Part shown: positions 16,784 through 22,981 of the stretch, piece by piece
Numbering within the stretch: the stretch's first letter is position 1
Layout: each line of letters opens with the position of its first letter
Source: Stenotrophomonas maltophilia
Lineage (GTDB): Bacteria > Pseudomonadota > Gammaproteobacteria > Xanthomonadales > Xanthomonadaceae
Direction: 5' to 3'
Length of the DNA: 33,103 nt
Assembly (NCBI RefSeq): GCF_013464915.1
Contig: NZ_RAVT01000021.1
Span: forward strand, 39,920-73,022
Program-made: the position numbers and the translations under genes
Notes under the pieces: generated by a model
What the model saw: only the letters and a program-made list of their open reading frames with translations
What the model was told of the DNA's origin: nothing
Databases searched by the model: none

Positions 16784-16794
16784 GATACAATATC
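16784..16794. promoter_or_regulatory. Palindrome in the czc operon promoter region
   Basis: GATACAATATC, a GATA-CAA-TATC dyad in an AT-rich patch, lies 30 nt upstream of the first czc gene in otherwise GC-rich DNA. It could be part of a promoter (complement TATTGT as -10) or an operator for a metal regulator. No regulator gene is adjacent. Confidence 0.3.
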
Positions 16795-16846
16795 AATGGC
16801 CGCTTCGGGAATACGTCGGAATCTCCCGTTCAGGTGGGCCGGACGT

Positions 16847-16885
16847 GGGGTCGGATCCCGTTCCTCTGGAACGGGCCCTGACCCC
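16847..16885. repeat. GGGGTC-family hairpin 3
   Basis: GGGGTCGGATCCCGTTCC pairs with GGAACGGGCCCTGACCCC. Same outer arms as the other family members, with CGTTCC/GGAACG as its private inner stem. It sits downstream of ridA and upstream of the czc operon, so it may terminate ridA. Confidence 0.72.
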
Positions 16886-16896
16886 GGCACATTGCT

Positions 16897-16919
16897 GCCG
16901 GCCAGCGGCCGGCACTACC
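16897..16919 (-). repeat. REP-like GTAG palindrome overlapping the ridA stop
   Basis: Identical to the copy at 908-930. On the minus strand it begins GGTAGTGCCGGCC, and the TAG in its GTAG head is the stop codon of ridA (complement of 16915-16917). Confidence 0.75.
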
Positions 16920-17313
16920 GGTCTGCAGGCAGCTTCGCGATCACCTTGATCTCGAACTGGAACCCATACAGCCAGGTCACGCCGATGCCGGTCAGGGTCG
17001 GGTGGGGTGCCTCGCCCCAGTACTCCGGCACGATCGCCCAGGCCTTCTCGAAGTTCTTCTCCGGATCGACCAGGAACACGGTTACGTCGATGACGTCATC
17101 GAACGTGCAGCCTGCGGCGGCCAACACCGTATTGAGATTCTCGAAGGCGCGGCGCACCTGCGCCTCGAAGTCCGGCTCCGGCGAACCGTCCTCGCGGCTG
17201 CCGACCTGGCCGGAAACGAACAGGAAGCCGTCGGACCGGATCGCCGGCGAGTAGCGGTTGCGCTCGTAGAGGGCCTGGCGCCCGGCGGGGAAAACGACAT
17301 CACGCTGTGACAT
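16915..17313 (-). CDS. RidA family (YjgF/YER057c/UK114) protein
   Basis: A 132-residue protein of the RidA family; the archetype hydrolyses reactive enamine/imine intermediates from PLP enzymes. YSPAIRSDGFLFVSGQVG, DFEAQVRRAFENLNTVLAAAG, DDVIDVTVFLVDP and the C-terminal FEIKVIAKLPA follow the family pattern. The usual catalytic Arg of true RidA (in an RxxxE context near residue 105) is not clear, so it may be one of the Rid1-7 subgroups with another substrate. Start ATG 17313 was chosen over an in-frame start at 17409 because the family begins there. Its stop lies in a repeat. It is divergent from a LysR regulator gene, 108 nt apart. Confidence 0.86.
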   Translation of the reverse strand: MSQRDVVFPAGRQALYERNRYSPAIRSDGFLFVSGQVGSREDGSPEPDFEAQVRRAFENLNTVLAAAGCTFDDVIDVTVFLVDPEKNFEKAWAIVPEYWGEAPHPTLTGIGVTWLYGFQFEIKVIAKLPADR

Positions 17314-17387
17314 GGGGAAGATTCCGTGGGAGAGAACGCCATCCTCCCCGCCAGCGCTGTCTGGATAAACCGCGATGATCGGCCTAG

Positions 17388-17411
17388 ATTGATTGCCAAT
17401 CCCAAACAATC
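17388..17411. promoter_or_regulatory. Possible LysR-type operator
   Basis: ATTGATTGCCAAT (17388-17400) is itself a dyad (ATTG-N5-CAAT), and GATTG at 17391 pairs with CAATC at 17407-17411 across 11 nt. It is in an AT-rich patch in the divergent gap, 10 nt before the lysR start, where an autoregulatory LysR site would be expected. Confidence 0.4.
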
Positions 17412-17421
17412 ATGGTCGGCC

Positions 17422-18315
17422 ATGGACCGTTTCGAGGCGATGCGTGCGTTTGCGCGGGTGGTGGAAACCGGCAGCTTCACCCGCGCCGCGCACACCTTGC
17501 AGGTCAGCCGCACCACGGTCACCCAGCTGGTGCAGCAGCTGGAGGCGCACCTGCGGCTGCGCCTGCTCAACCGCACCACGCGCCGGGTCAGCGTCACCGC
17601 CGATGGCGCGGCCTACTACCCGCGCATTGCCCGCCTGCTGGCCGAGCTGGAAGAGGTGGAAGGCGGGCTGGGCGACGCGGCCACCCAGCCGCGTGGCCGC
17701 CTGCGCGTGGATGTGCCCGGGCCCTACGCGCGGCTGCGGCTGGTGCCGGCGCTGCCGGATTTCCAGGCGCGCTACCCGGAGATCCAGCTGGATATCGGCG
17801 TGAGTGACCGCGAGGTCGATGTCATCGCTGACAACGTGGATTGCGTGATCCGTGGCGGCACGCCGGCCGACCCGGCACTGGTGGCGCGGCCGTTGGCTGC
17901 GCTGTCGATCGGCTTCCACGCCAGCCCGGGCTATGTGCAGCGCTTTGGCCTGCCGGCCGACCCGCGCGCGCTGGACGGGCCCGACCACCACATGGTCGGT
18001 TTCCTCAGCCCGCGCAGCGGCCGTGCCCGAGTGTTCAGTGCGCAGCGAGGCGATGAGCGCGTCGAGGTACAGGGCCGCTACACGGTCGGCTTCGACGACG
18101 GCAACGCCTATCTGGCGGCTGCGTTGGCGGGGCTCGGCGTGGTGGCGCTGCCCAGCTACATGGCCGAACCGCACGTGGCGCGTGGTGAGCTGCTGCCGCT
18201 GCTGCAGGACTGGCAGCTGCCGCCAATGCCGATGCATGTGATGTTCCCGCCGAACCGGCACATGAGCCAGCGGCTGCGGGTGTTCATTGATTGGGTGGTG
18301 GAAGCGTTGGGGTGA
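17422..18315 (+). CDS. LysR family transcriptional regulator
   Basis: A 297-residue regulator. The N-terminal winged helix-turn-helix spans about residues 1-60 (MDRFEAMRAFARVVETGSFTRAA, then SRTTVTQLVQQLEAHL and LLNRTTRRVSVTADG). The substrate-binding domain follows from about residue 90 (RGRLRVDVPGPYARLRLVP). The sequence style is that of the DmlR/PgrR-like group. It is transcribed away from the RidA gene, so it probably controls ridA and itself; the effector is unknown. I chose ATG 17422 because MDRFEAMRAF is the normal family start; an in-frame start at 17326 would cross the divergent promoter region. Confidence 0.92.
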   Translation: MDRFEAMRAFARVVETGSFTRAAHTLQVSRTTVTQLVQQLEAHLRLRLLNRTTRRVSVTADGAAYYPRIARLLAELEEVEGGLGDAATQPRGRLRVDVPGPYARLRLVPALPDFQARYPEIQLDIGVSDREVDVIADNVDCVIRGGTPADPALVARPLAALSIGFHASPGYVQRFGLPADPRALDGPDHHMVGFLSPRSGRARVFSAQRGDERVEVQGRYTVGFDDGNAYLAAALAGLGVVALPSYMAEPHVARGELLPLLQDWQLPPMPMHVMFPPNRHMSQRLRVFIDWVVEALG

Positions 18316-18370
18316 GTGCATCGGTGGCGTGCGAAAATCCCGATGCACGTACCGGAGAACGCACACCCTG

Positions 18371-18880
18371 ATGAGCCGCATCGTCGCACTGGATACCGAA
18401 ACCACCGGCATCTCCCATCGCCTGGGGCACCGGGTGATCGAGATCGGTGCCGTCGAACTGATCGATGGCCAGCTCAGCGGCCGCCAGTTCCACACCTACC
18501 TGCAGCCGCAGCGCAGGGTCGACTGGGGCGCACAGCGCGTGCATGGCATCAGCGATGCGATGCTGGTGGGCAAGCCACTGTTCTCCAGCAAGGCCGCCGA
18601 ACTGCTGGACTTCCTGCGTGGCAGCGAGATGGTCGCGCACAACGCCACCTTCGATGTGGGCTTTCTCGACAACGAGCTGCGCCTGGCCGGCATTCCCGCC
18701 ACGCTGGCCCAGCATTGCCGCATCACCTGCAGCCTGAAGCTGGCGCGCGGGCGCTGGCCGGGCCAGGGCAACAAGCTGGACGATGTGCTGCAGCGCCTGC
18801 GCATTCCCGGTACGCGTGGCCTGCATGGCGCGTTGAAGGACGCCCATCTGCTGGCCCAGGTCATCCCGCACCTGCGTTGA
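18371..18880 (+). CDS. DnaQ-like 3'-5' exonuclease (short, catalytic domain only)
   Basis: A 169-residue exonuclease closely resembling the catalytic half of DNA polymerase III epsilon. Exo I is DTETTG (Asp8, Glu10), exo II is HNATFDVGFLDNEL (Asp95), and exo III epsilon is LHGALKDAHLLAQV (His152, Asp157). HGISDAMLVGKP and CRITCSLKLARGRWPGQGNKLDDV also track DnaQ. It stops right after the exonuclease fold and lacks the C-terminal ~55 residues that bind the alpha subunit in E. coli DnaQ (243 residues). It may be a paralogue with a proofreading or repair role rather than the replisome epsilon. Start ATG 18371 gives the family N-terminus. An inverted SMAG pair follows 18 nt after the stop. Confidence 0.85.
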   Translation: MSRIVALDTETTGISHRLGHRVIEIGAVELIDGQLSGRQFHTYLQPQRRVDWGAQRVHGISDAMLVGKPLFSSKAAELLDFLRGSEMVAHNATFDVGFLDNELRLAGIPATLAQHCRITCSLKLARGRWPGQGNKLDDVLQRLRIPGTRGLHGALKDAHLLAQVIPHLR

Positions 18881-18898
18881 GCCGGCCTGGCCGTTGTT

Positions 18899-18966
18899 GT
18901 AGAGCCGAGCCCACGCTCGGCTCAGGCGTTCCGGGACACAGCAGCCGAGCGAGGGCTCGGCTCTAC
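18899..18966. repeat. SMAG inverted pair
   Basis: GTAGAGCCGAGCCCACGCTC on the left and an inverted partner ending GCTCGGCTCTAC on the right. Each arm is a small palindrome (GCCGAGC..GCTCGGC), and the two arms pair with each other. It lies downstream of the DnaQ-like gene and may terminate it or stabilise its 3' end. Confidence 0.85.
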
Positions 18967-19009
18967 AAGGGCTCCCCCCCATCGCGTTCAGCCCCAGCCT
19001 GTGGGTAAC

Positions 19010-19038
19010 TTGCGCAAGTGCTTGAACCCGTGCATAAT
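19010..19038 (+). promoter_or_regulatory. Sigma-70 promoter of rpmB-rpmG
   Basis: TTGCGC at 19010-19015, a 17-nt spacer and CATAAT at 19033-19038 form the best-spaced sigma-70-like promoter in the window. It predicts a start near 19045 and a leader of about 160 nt. Confidence 0.65.
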
Positions 19039-19044
19039 GCGCGG

Positions 19045-19205
19045 CTCGCTGTGTCCGGTTTTCTACCGGGCGGCGCCCCCGGGAGCACGTCCCCGGCCGC
19101 CCAACGCCAGCGTAACCCTTTGATTCTCTTGACGTGTGGTGGGCAACCATCGAGGCCGCCGTCTCCCGGGCTACGGGCTGACAACTACTACTATCGAGGT
19201 GCGCA
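19045..19205 (+). other. Long structured leader of the rpmB-rpmG mRNA
   Basis: About 160 nt untranslated. CCGG-N7-CCGG at 19055-19069 could form a small hairpin. It competes with a strong one in which GGGCGGC (19068-19074) pairs with GCCGCCC (19096-19102), enclosing an inner CCGGGA/TCCCCGG stem. The 3' half (19103-19205) is less structured and carries AGGTGCGC before the rpmB ATG. Such leaders on ribosomal-protein operons often mediate feedback, but no known class is recognised. Confidence 0.4.
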
Positions 19206-19442
19206 ATGTCCCGCGTATGCCAGGTTTCCGGCAAGCGAGTGCAGACGGGTAACAACGTCTCGCACGCCAACAACAAGACCCGTCGTCGTTTCCTGCCGAA
19301 TCTGCACGAGCGCCGTTTCTGGGTGGCCAGCGAGAACCGCTGGGTCAAGCTTCGTGTTTCCGCGCATGCACTGCGCACCATCGACAAGAACGGCATCGAT
19401 TCCGTTCTGGCTGAGCTGCGTGCGCGCGGCGAAAAGGTCTGA
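19206..19442 (+). CDS. rpmB: 50S ribosomal protein L28
   Basis: A basic 78-residue large-subunit protein nearly the same as E. coli L28: [39 protein letters not shown], and the end [14 protein letters not shown]. It has a single Cys (Cys5), so it is the zinc-independent form. The AGGTGCGC before the ATG is a usable ribosome site. It is followed 13 nt later by rpmG, the standard rpmB-rpmG pair; the DUF-free spacing and shared terminator indicate one operon. Confidence 0.97.
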   Translation: MSRVCQVSGKRVQTGNNVSHANNKTRRRFLPNLHERRFWVASENRWVKLRVSAHALRTIDKNGIDSVLAELRARGEKV

Positions 19443-19455
19443 GGAGTAAAGCATC

Positions 19456-19620
19456 ATGGCAGGCAAGCGCGATAAGGTCCGTATGATTTCCTCGGCCGGT
19501 ACCGGCCACTTCTACACGACCGACAAGAACAAGAAGAACACCCCGGGGAAGATGGAATTCCTGAAGTACGATCCGGTCGTGCGCAAGCACGTCCTGTACA
19601 AGGAAGGCAAGATCAAGTAA
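19456..19620 (+). CDS. rpmG: 50S ribosomal protein L33
   Basis: A 54-residue basic protein: [20 protein letters not shown], then [20 protein letters not shown] and an end VLYKEGKIK. It has no cysteine, so it is the zinc-free C-minus form of L33. GAGGAG at 19441-19446 is a good ribosome site and overlaps the stop of rpmB. A rho-independent terminator follows within 30 nt, closing the rpmB-rpmG operon. Confidence 0.97.
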   Translation: MAGKRDKVRMISSAGTGHFYTTDKNKKNTPGKMEFLKYDPVVRKHVLYKEGKIK

Positions 19621-19649
19621 TCCGCAAGGATTGCTGGTCCCCGCGAAGA

Positions 19650-19674
19650 AACCCGCCCTTGTGGCGGGTTTTTT
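19650..19674 (+). terminator. Rho-independent terminator after rpmG
   Basis: AACCCGCC and GGCGGGTT form an 8-bp stem with a CTTGT loop, and TTTT continues after it, giving a T6 run. The clearest intrinsic terminator in the window. Confidence 0.92.
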
Positions 19675-19743
19675 CATGCCCGGTATCCATGCCCGGCGTT
19701 CCCATGGTGGGTGACGACCGTTGGTCGGCACGCTGTCCGCCCG

Positions 19744-19802
19744 GTAGATGTCGACCATGGTCGACACGCTGGTTCAAGGCAGTCGAGCGCGGCTCGACTC
19801 TG
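19744..19802. repeat. SMAG inverted pair upstream of cardiolipin synthase
   Basis: GTAGATGTCGACCATGGTCG at 19744 and an inverted, diverged partner AGTCGAGCGCGGCTCGACTC at 19781-19800. Each arm is itself a palindrome (TCGACCATGGTCGA; GTCGAGC..GCTCGAC). The 230-nt gap between rpmG and the next gene otherwise holds only the rpmG terminator. Confidence 0.8.
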
Positions 19803-19850
19803 CACACCCTGCTGGGCAGAATGGCCCATCACCTCCCGACGGGCGACGCG

Positions 19851-21269
19851 ATGCTGTTCGAGTGGTTGCTGGGTTCCTACCTGCTGCTGATCGACTGGCT
19901 GATCCGGCTGGTCGCGCTGTGCTGGATCCCCACCCGCACCACGCCGGGGGCGGCGCGCAGCTGGCTGCTGCTGGTCGGCTTCGTGCCACTGCTGGGCCTG
20001 CCGCTGTACCTGCTGTTCGGCCACCCGTGGCTGTCGCGCGAGCGTATCCGCCGCCAGGCCGAGGCTTCGCAGGTGATCCGCGAAGAACAGGCGCTGCAGC
20101 ATCGCCTGCGCTGGACCCCGCAGCCGGACACCGCCAGTGCCGAAATCGTGCCGCTGGTGCAGCGCCAGGGCGACTTCATGCCGGTGCACGGCAACGCGGT
20201 CGACCTGCTGACCGACTACGACGAATCACTGCATACGCTGATCGCCGACATCGACCAGGCCGAGGACCGCGTCCACCTGCTGTACTACCTGATGTTCGAC
20301 GACGCGGTGGGCGAGGCCATCGTCGAAGCGCTGCAGCGTGCCGCCGCGCGTGGCGTGCAATGCCGCGTGCTGCTCGACGCGGTGGGCGCCAAGCGCGGCC
20401 TGCGCGCCTATCGCAAGCGCCTGGAAGCACGCGACATCGAAGTGCGCGCAATGCTGCCCGGTGGCCTGCGCTGGCGCCGCAGCGGGCGCATGGACCTGCG
20501 CAACCACCGCAAGATCGCGGTGATCGACAACGAAGTGGCCTATGTCGGTTCGCAGAACCTGGCGGGCCCGCAGTTCGTGCCCGGCCACCCGAACCGCGAG
20601 CTGGTGGCGCGCGTGCGTGGCCCGGCGGTGGCGCATCTGGAAGCGGTGTTCGCCAGCGACTGGTACATGGAAACCGGCCAGCGCCTGGACGTGATCGCCG
20701 ACGTGCCCGAGTGCAGCGACGACATCGCCACCCAGCTGCTGCCCAGCGGCCCGGCCTACCCGTACAGCAACGCACGCGATGCGGTGGCGGCGCTGATCCA
20801 CCTCGCACGGCGCCGGCTGGTGATGGTCACCCCGTACTTCGTGCCCGATGAAGCCACGCTCAGCGCGCTGCGCATTGCGGCGTTGTCCGGTGTGCAGGTG
20901 CAGCTGATCCTGTCGGCCAGCAACAACCAGCGGCTGACCTCGTGGGCGCAGGAGGCGTACTACGACGAGCTGCTGCGCTGTGGCGTGCGCATCGCCCTGT
21001 ACGAGCCGCAGTTCCTGCACGCCAAGCACATGAGTGTGGACGAGGACATTGCCGTGCTCGGCTCGATCAACATGGATATCCGCTCGTTCGCGCTGAATGC
21101 CGAAATCGGCCTGATCTGCTACGACCGCGCACTGGTGCAGCAGCTGTGCGCGATCGAGGACGGCTACCTGCGTGAGTCGCGGCAGCTGGACCTGCAGCAG
21201 TGGCGCAGCCGTCCCACGTGGCGGCGCAGCCGCGAAGGTATTGCACGGCTGGCCGATGCGTTGATGTGA
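19851..21269 (+). CDS. cls: Cardiolipin synthase (phospholipase D superfamily)
   Basis: Joins phosphatidylglycerol molecules into cardiolipin at the inner membrane. The 472-residue product has two N-terminal membrane helices (MLFEWLLGSYLLLIDWLIRL and SWLLLVGFVPLLGLPLYLLF), then two HKD catalytic motifs: NHRKIAVIDNEVAYVGSQN (from His219) and LHAKHMSVDEDIAVLGSINM (from His390). Length and plan match ClsA-type enzymes (about 480). The start is not certain: ATG 19851 begins at the first helix, and ATG 19821 in frame adds ten residues; neither has a strong ribosome site. Further upstream starts would run through the SMAG repeat and are unlikely. Confidence 0.93.
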   Translation: MLFEWLLGSYLLLIDWLIRLVALCWIPTRTTPGAARSWLLLVGFVPLLGLPLYLLFGHPWLSRERIRRQAEASQVIREEQALQHRLRWTPQPDTASAEIVPLVQRQGDFMPVHGNAVDLLTDYDESLHTLIADIDQAEDRVHLLYYLMFDDAVGEAIVEALQRAAARGVQCRVLLDAVGAKRGLRAYRKRLEARDIEVRAMLPGGLRWRRSGRMDLRNHRKIAVIDNEVAYVGSQNLAGPQFVPGHPNRELVARVRGPAVAHLEAVFASDWYMETGQRLDVIADVPECSDDIATQLLPSGPAYPYSNARDAVAALIHLARRRLVMVTPYFVPDEATLSALRIAALSGVQVQLILSASNNQRLTSWAQEAYYDELLRCGVRIALYEPQFLHAKHMSVDEDIAVLGSINMDIRSFALNAEIGLICYDRALVQQLCAIEDGYLRESRQLDLQQWRSRPTWRRSREGIARLADALM

Positions 21270-21287
21270 GCGGAGCGCGCAACCGGC

Positions 21288-21377
21288 GGGGTGGATGCAA
21301 CCGGCAGGGGATCCAACCGATGGGGTGGATGCAACCGGCGGGGGGATCCAACCGATGGGGTGGATGCAACCGGCGGG
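21288..21377. repeat. Short tandem repeat after cardiolipin synthase
   Basis: Units of 34-35 nt begin GGGGTGGATGCAACCGGC and end GATCCAACCGAT, at 21288, 21322 and 21357 (the last partial). Each unit is made of two related 17-nt halves (GGGGTGGATGCAACCGGC and GGGGATCCAACCGAT). The stretch between cls and the FAD protein gene (299 nt) holds this repeat, a SMAG pair and a 9-nt repeat; no gene. Confidence 0.8.
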
Positions 21378-21459
21378 GTAGAGTCGACTGTTAGTCGACT
21401 GCTCTTGCGACAAAAAATCCCGCGCTGCGCGCGATAGTCGACTAACAGTCGACTCTGCC
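21378..21459. repeat. SMAG inverted pair
   Basis: GTAGAGTCGACTGTTAGTCG pairs with the inverted AGTCGACTAACAGTCGACTC at 21436-21455; the arms are near-perfect complements of each other. The arm sequence is close to that of the large tandem array at 7437-8735. Confidence 0.87.
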
Positions 21460-21461
21460 CT

Positions 21462-21505
21462 GTCGTTTCCGTCGTTTCCGTCGTTTCCGTCGTTTCCGTC
21501 ATTCC
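21462..21505. repeat. 9-nt tandem repeat GTCGTTTCC
   Basis: Four perfect head-to-tail copies of GTCGTTTCC (21462, 21471, 21480, 21489) and a diverged GTCATTCC. It starts 2 nt after the SMAG pair and lies upstream of the FAD protein promoter. A likely slippage-prone site. Confidence 0.9.
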
Positions 21506-21556
21506 AGCGGTCGTTCCCGCCCGCTTCGGCAATCCGGCCTGTCATCGCCGATGGCC

Positions 21557-21568
21557 TACAATCGGCAC
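21557..21568 (+). promoter_or_regulatory. Candidate leaderless promoter of the FAD protein gene
   Basis: TACAAT at 21557-21562, then CGGCAC and the ATG at 21569. No ribosome site lies between. Confidence 0.5.
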
Positions 21569-22972
21569 ATGACTGATTCACCGCGTAATGGCGAACTGGA
21601 CCTGGCAATCATCGGTGGTGGTGCGGCCGGCGTGCTGGTGGCGATCCAGGTGTTGCGCCAGGCGAAGGCGCCGCTGGCGCTGGCCATTTTCGAACCGGCC
21701 TCGCAGCTGGCCCAGGGCATTGCCTATGCCACGCCGTGGCCGGAGCACCTGCTGAACGTGCCGGCGGCGAAGATGAGTGCGTTTGCCGACCAGCCGGGCG
21801 ATTTCCTCGATTACCTGATGGCCGCCAACGCCTACCCGGGCGAGGCGCGCGAGGTGCTGGGCGAGCGTTACGTGTGCCGCCACTTCTTTGCTGCCTACCT
21901 GCAGCAGCGCCTGCAGGACGCCGCCGCGGCCAGCCCGGCGCAGCTGCAGGTGATCGCGCAGCCGGTGCTGGGCCTGCAGCCGGATGACCACGGCTACCAG
22001 CTGCAGCTGGGCAATGGCCACACGCTGCACGCCGCACAGGCGGTGCTGGCTACCGGCAACAGCATGCGCCCGCTGCCGGTGGCCGGTGCTGATGCGCTGC
22101 CTGCCGATGACGTGATCGAGGCCTGGGACTACGACGGCGTGCGCACCCTGGCCGGTGAGCAGGCCGTGGCCATTGTCGGTTCCGGCCTGAGCATGGCCGA
22201 CACTGTGCTGGCGCTGGTCGCCGCCGGCCACAGCGGGCCGCTGCACGTGGTCTCGCGCCATGGCCTGCTGCCGTTGCCGCATGCGCACGGGGGTGTACCC
22301 ACGTTTGATCCGGCCATGTTGCTGCCGATGAACCTGCGCCAGCGCCTGCGCGCGTTGCGCGGGTTCGCACGCCAGGCCCAGGCCGACGGCCTGCCGTGGC
22401 AGGGCGTGATGGACCGGATCCGCCCGCACGGGCAGGCGCTGTGGTGCAGCCTCGATGAGGCCGACCAGCGCCGCTTCCTGCGCCATGTGGTGCGCTACTG
22501 GGACGTGCATCGCCACCGCATTGCCGAAGAGGTGGACGCGCAGCTGCAGTCCCTGCAGGACAGCGGCCAGCTGCGCATCCACCGGTCCCGCCTGCAGCGC
22601 GTCTGGCGCGAGGCCGATGCGCTGCAGCTGTCCGGCCGCGACGCCTCGGGCAATGAACAGCGGTGGACGATCAGCGCGGTGATCAACGCCACCGGCGTGG
22701 AGACCCGTGCCAACGCGCTGCGCAATCCGTTGCTGCAGCAGCTGCAGGCCGATGGGCTGGCCCGCCCCGGCCCGCACGGGCTGGGCCTGGACAGCACGGT
22801 GCCGGGCGATCGCCTGTGTGCCGCCGGTGGCCAGCCGCAGGCACGGCTGGGCGTGCTCGGCAGTCTGCGCATCGGCAGCCTGTGGGAAAGCCTGGCGGTG
22901 CCTGAACTGCGTCAGCAGGCGCACGCACTGGCCACCCAGGTGGTCGCAGGAGCCGCGACGGCGATGCCGTAA
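21569..22972 (+). CDS. FAD/NAD(P)-binding protein
   Basis: A 467-residue flavoprotein-like enzyme of unknown reaction. LDLAIIGGGAAGVLVAIQVL is a classical FAD-binding Rossmann motif, ATPWPEHLLNVPAAKMSAFADQPGDF is typical of the HI0933/YtbQ-like 'FAD-NAD(P)-binding' family, and a second GxGxxM motif (QAVAIVGSGLSMADTVLAL) suggests a pyridine-nucleotide site around residue 205. VINATGVETR near residue 375 is the third nucleotide-contact motif. No signal peptide. It stands 9 nt before uvrD. The start ATG 21569 follows a -10-like hexamer by 6 nt. Related proteins are often labelled hydroxyacylglutathione hydrolase by error; nothing here supports that. Confidence 0.85.
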   Translation: MTDSPRNGELDLAIIGGGAAGVLVAIQVLRQAKAPLALAIFEPASQLAQGIAYATPWPEHLLNVPAAKMSAFADQPGDFLDYLMAANAYPGEAREVLGERYVCRHFFAAYLQQRLQDAAAASPAQLQVIAQPVLGLQPDDHGYQLQLGNGHTLHAAQAVLATGNSMRPLPVAGADALPADDVIEAWDYDGVRTLAGEQAVAIVGSGLSMADTVLALVAAGHSGPLHVVSRHGLLPLPHAHGGVPTFDPAMLLPMNLRQRLRALRGFARQAQADGLPWQGVMDRIRPHGQALWCSLDEADQRRFLRHVVRYWDVHRHRIAEEVDAQLQSLQDSGQLRIHRSRLQRVWREADALQLSGRDASGNEQRWTISAVINATGVETRANALRNPLLQQLQADGLARPGPHGLGLDSTVPGDRLCAAGGQPQARLGVLGSLRIGSLWESLAVPELRQQAHALATQVVAGAATAMP

Positions 22973-22981
22973 AATGGGGGC
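22970..22981 (+). promoter_or_regulatory. Candidate leaderless promoter of uvrD
   Basis: TAAAAT at 22970-22975 straddles the end of the upstream stop codon (TAA at 22970-22972), then GGGGGC and the uvrD ATG. If transcription starts at the ATG, the G-run is not in the message; if from upstream, it could act as a ribosome site. Confidence 0.5.

Noticed and set aside
19659..19850. N-terminal extension of cardiolipin synthase
   Set aside because: It would start inside the rpmG terminator and cross a SMAG pair; the family start is at the first membrane helix.
21067..21369. Possible repeat protein with HPPHRLDPP-like units on the minus strand
   Set aside because: Translation of the 34-35 nt DNA repeat and of the cls gene in reverse; no ribosome site.
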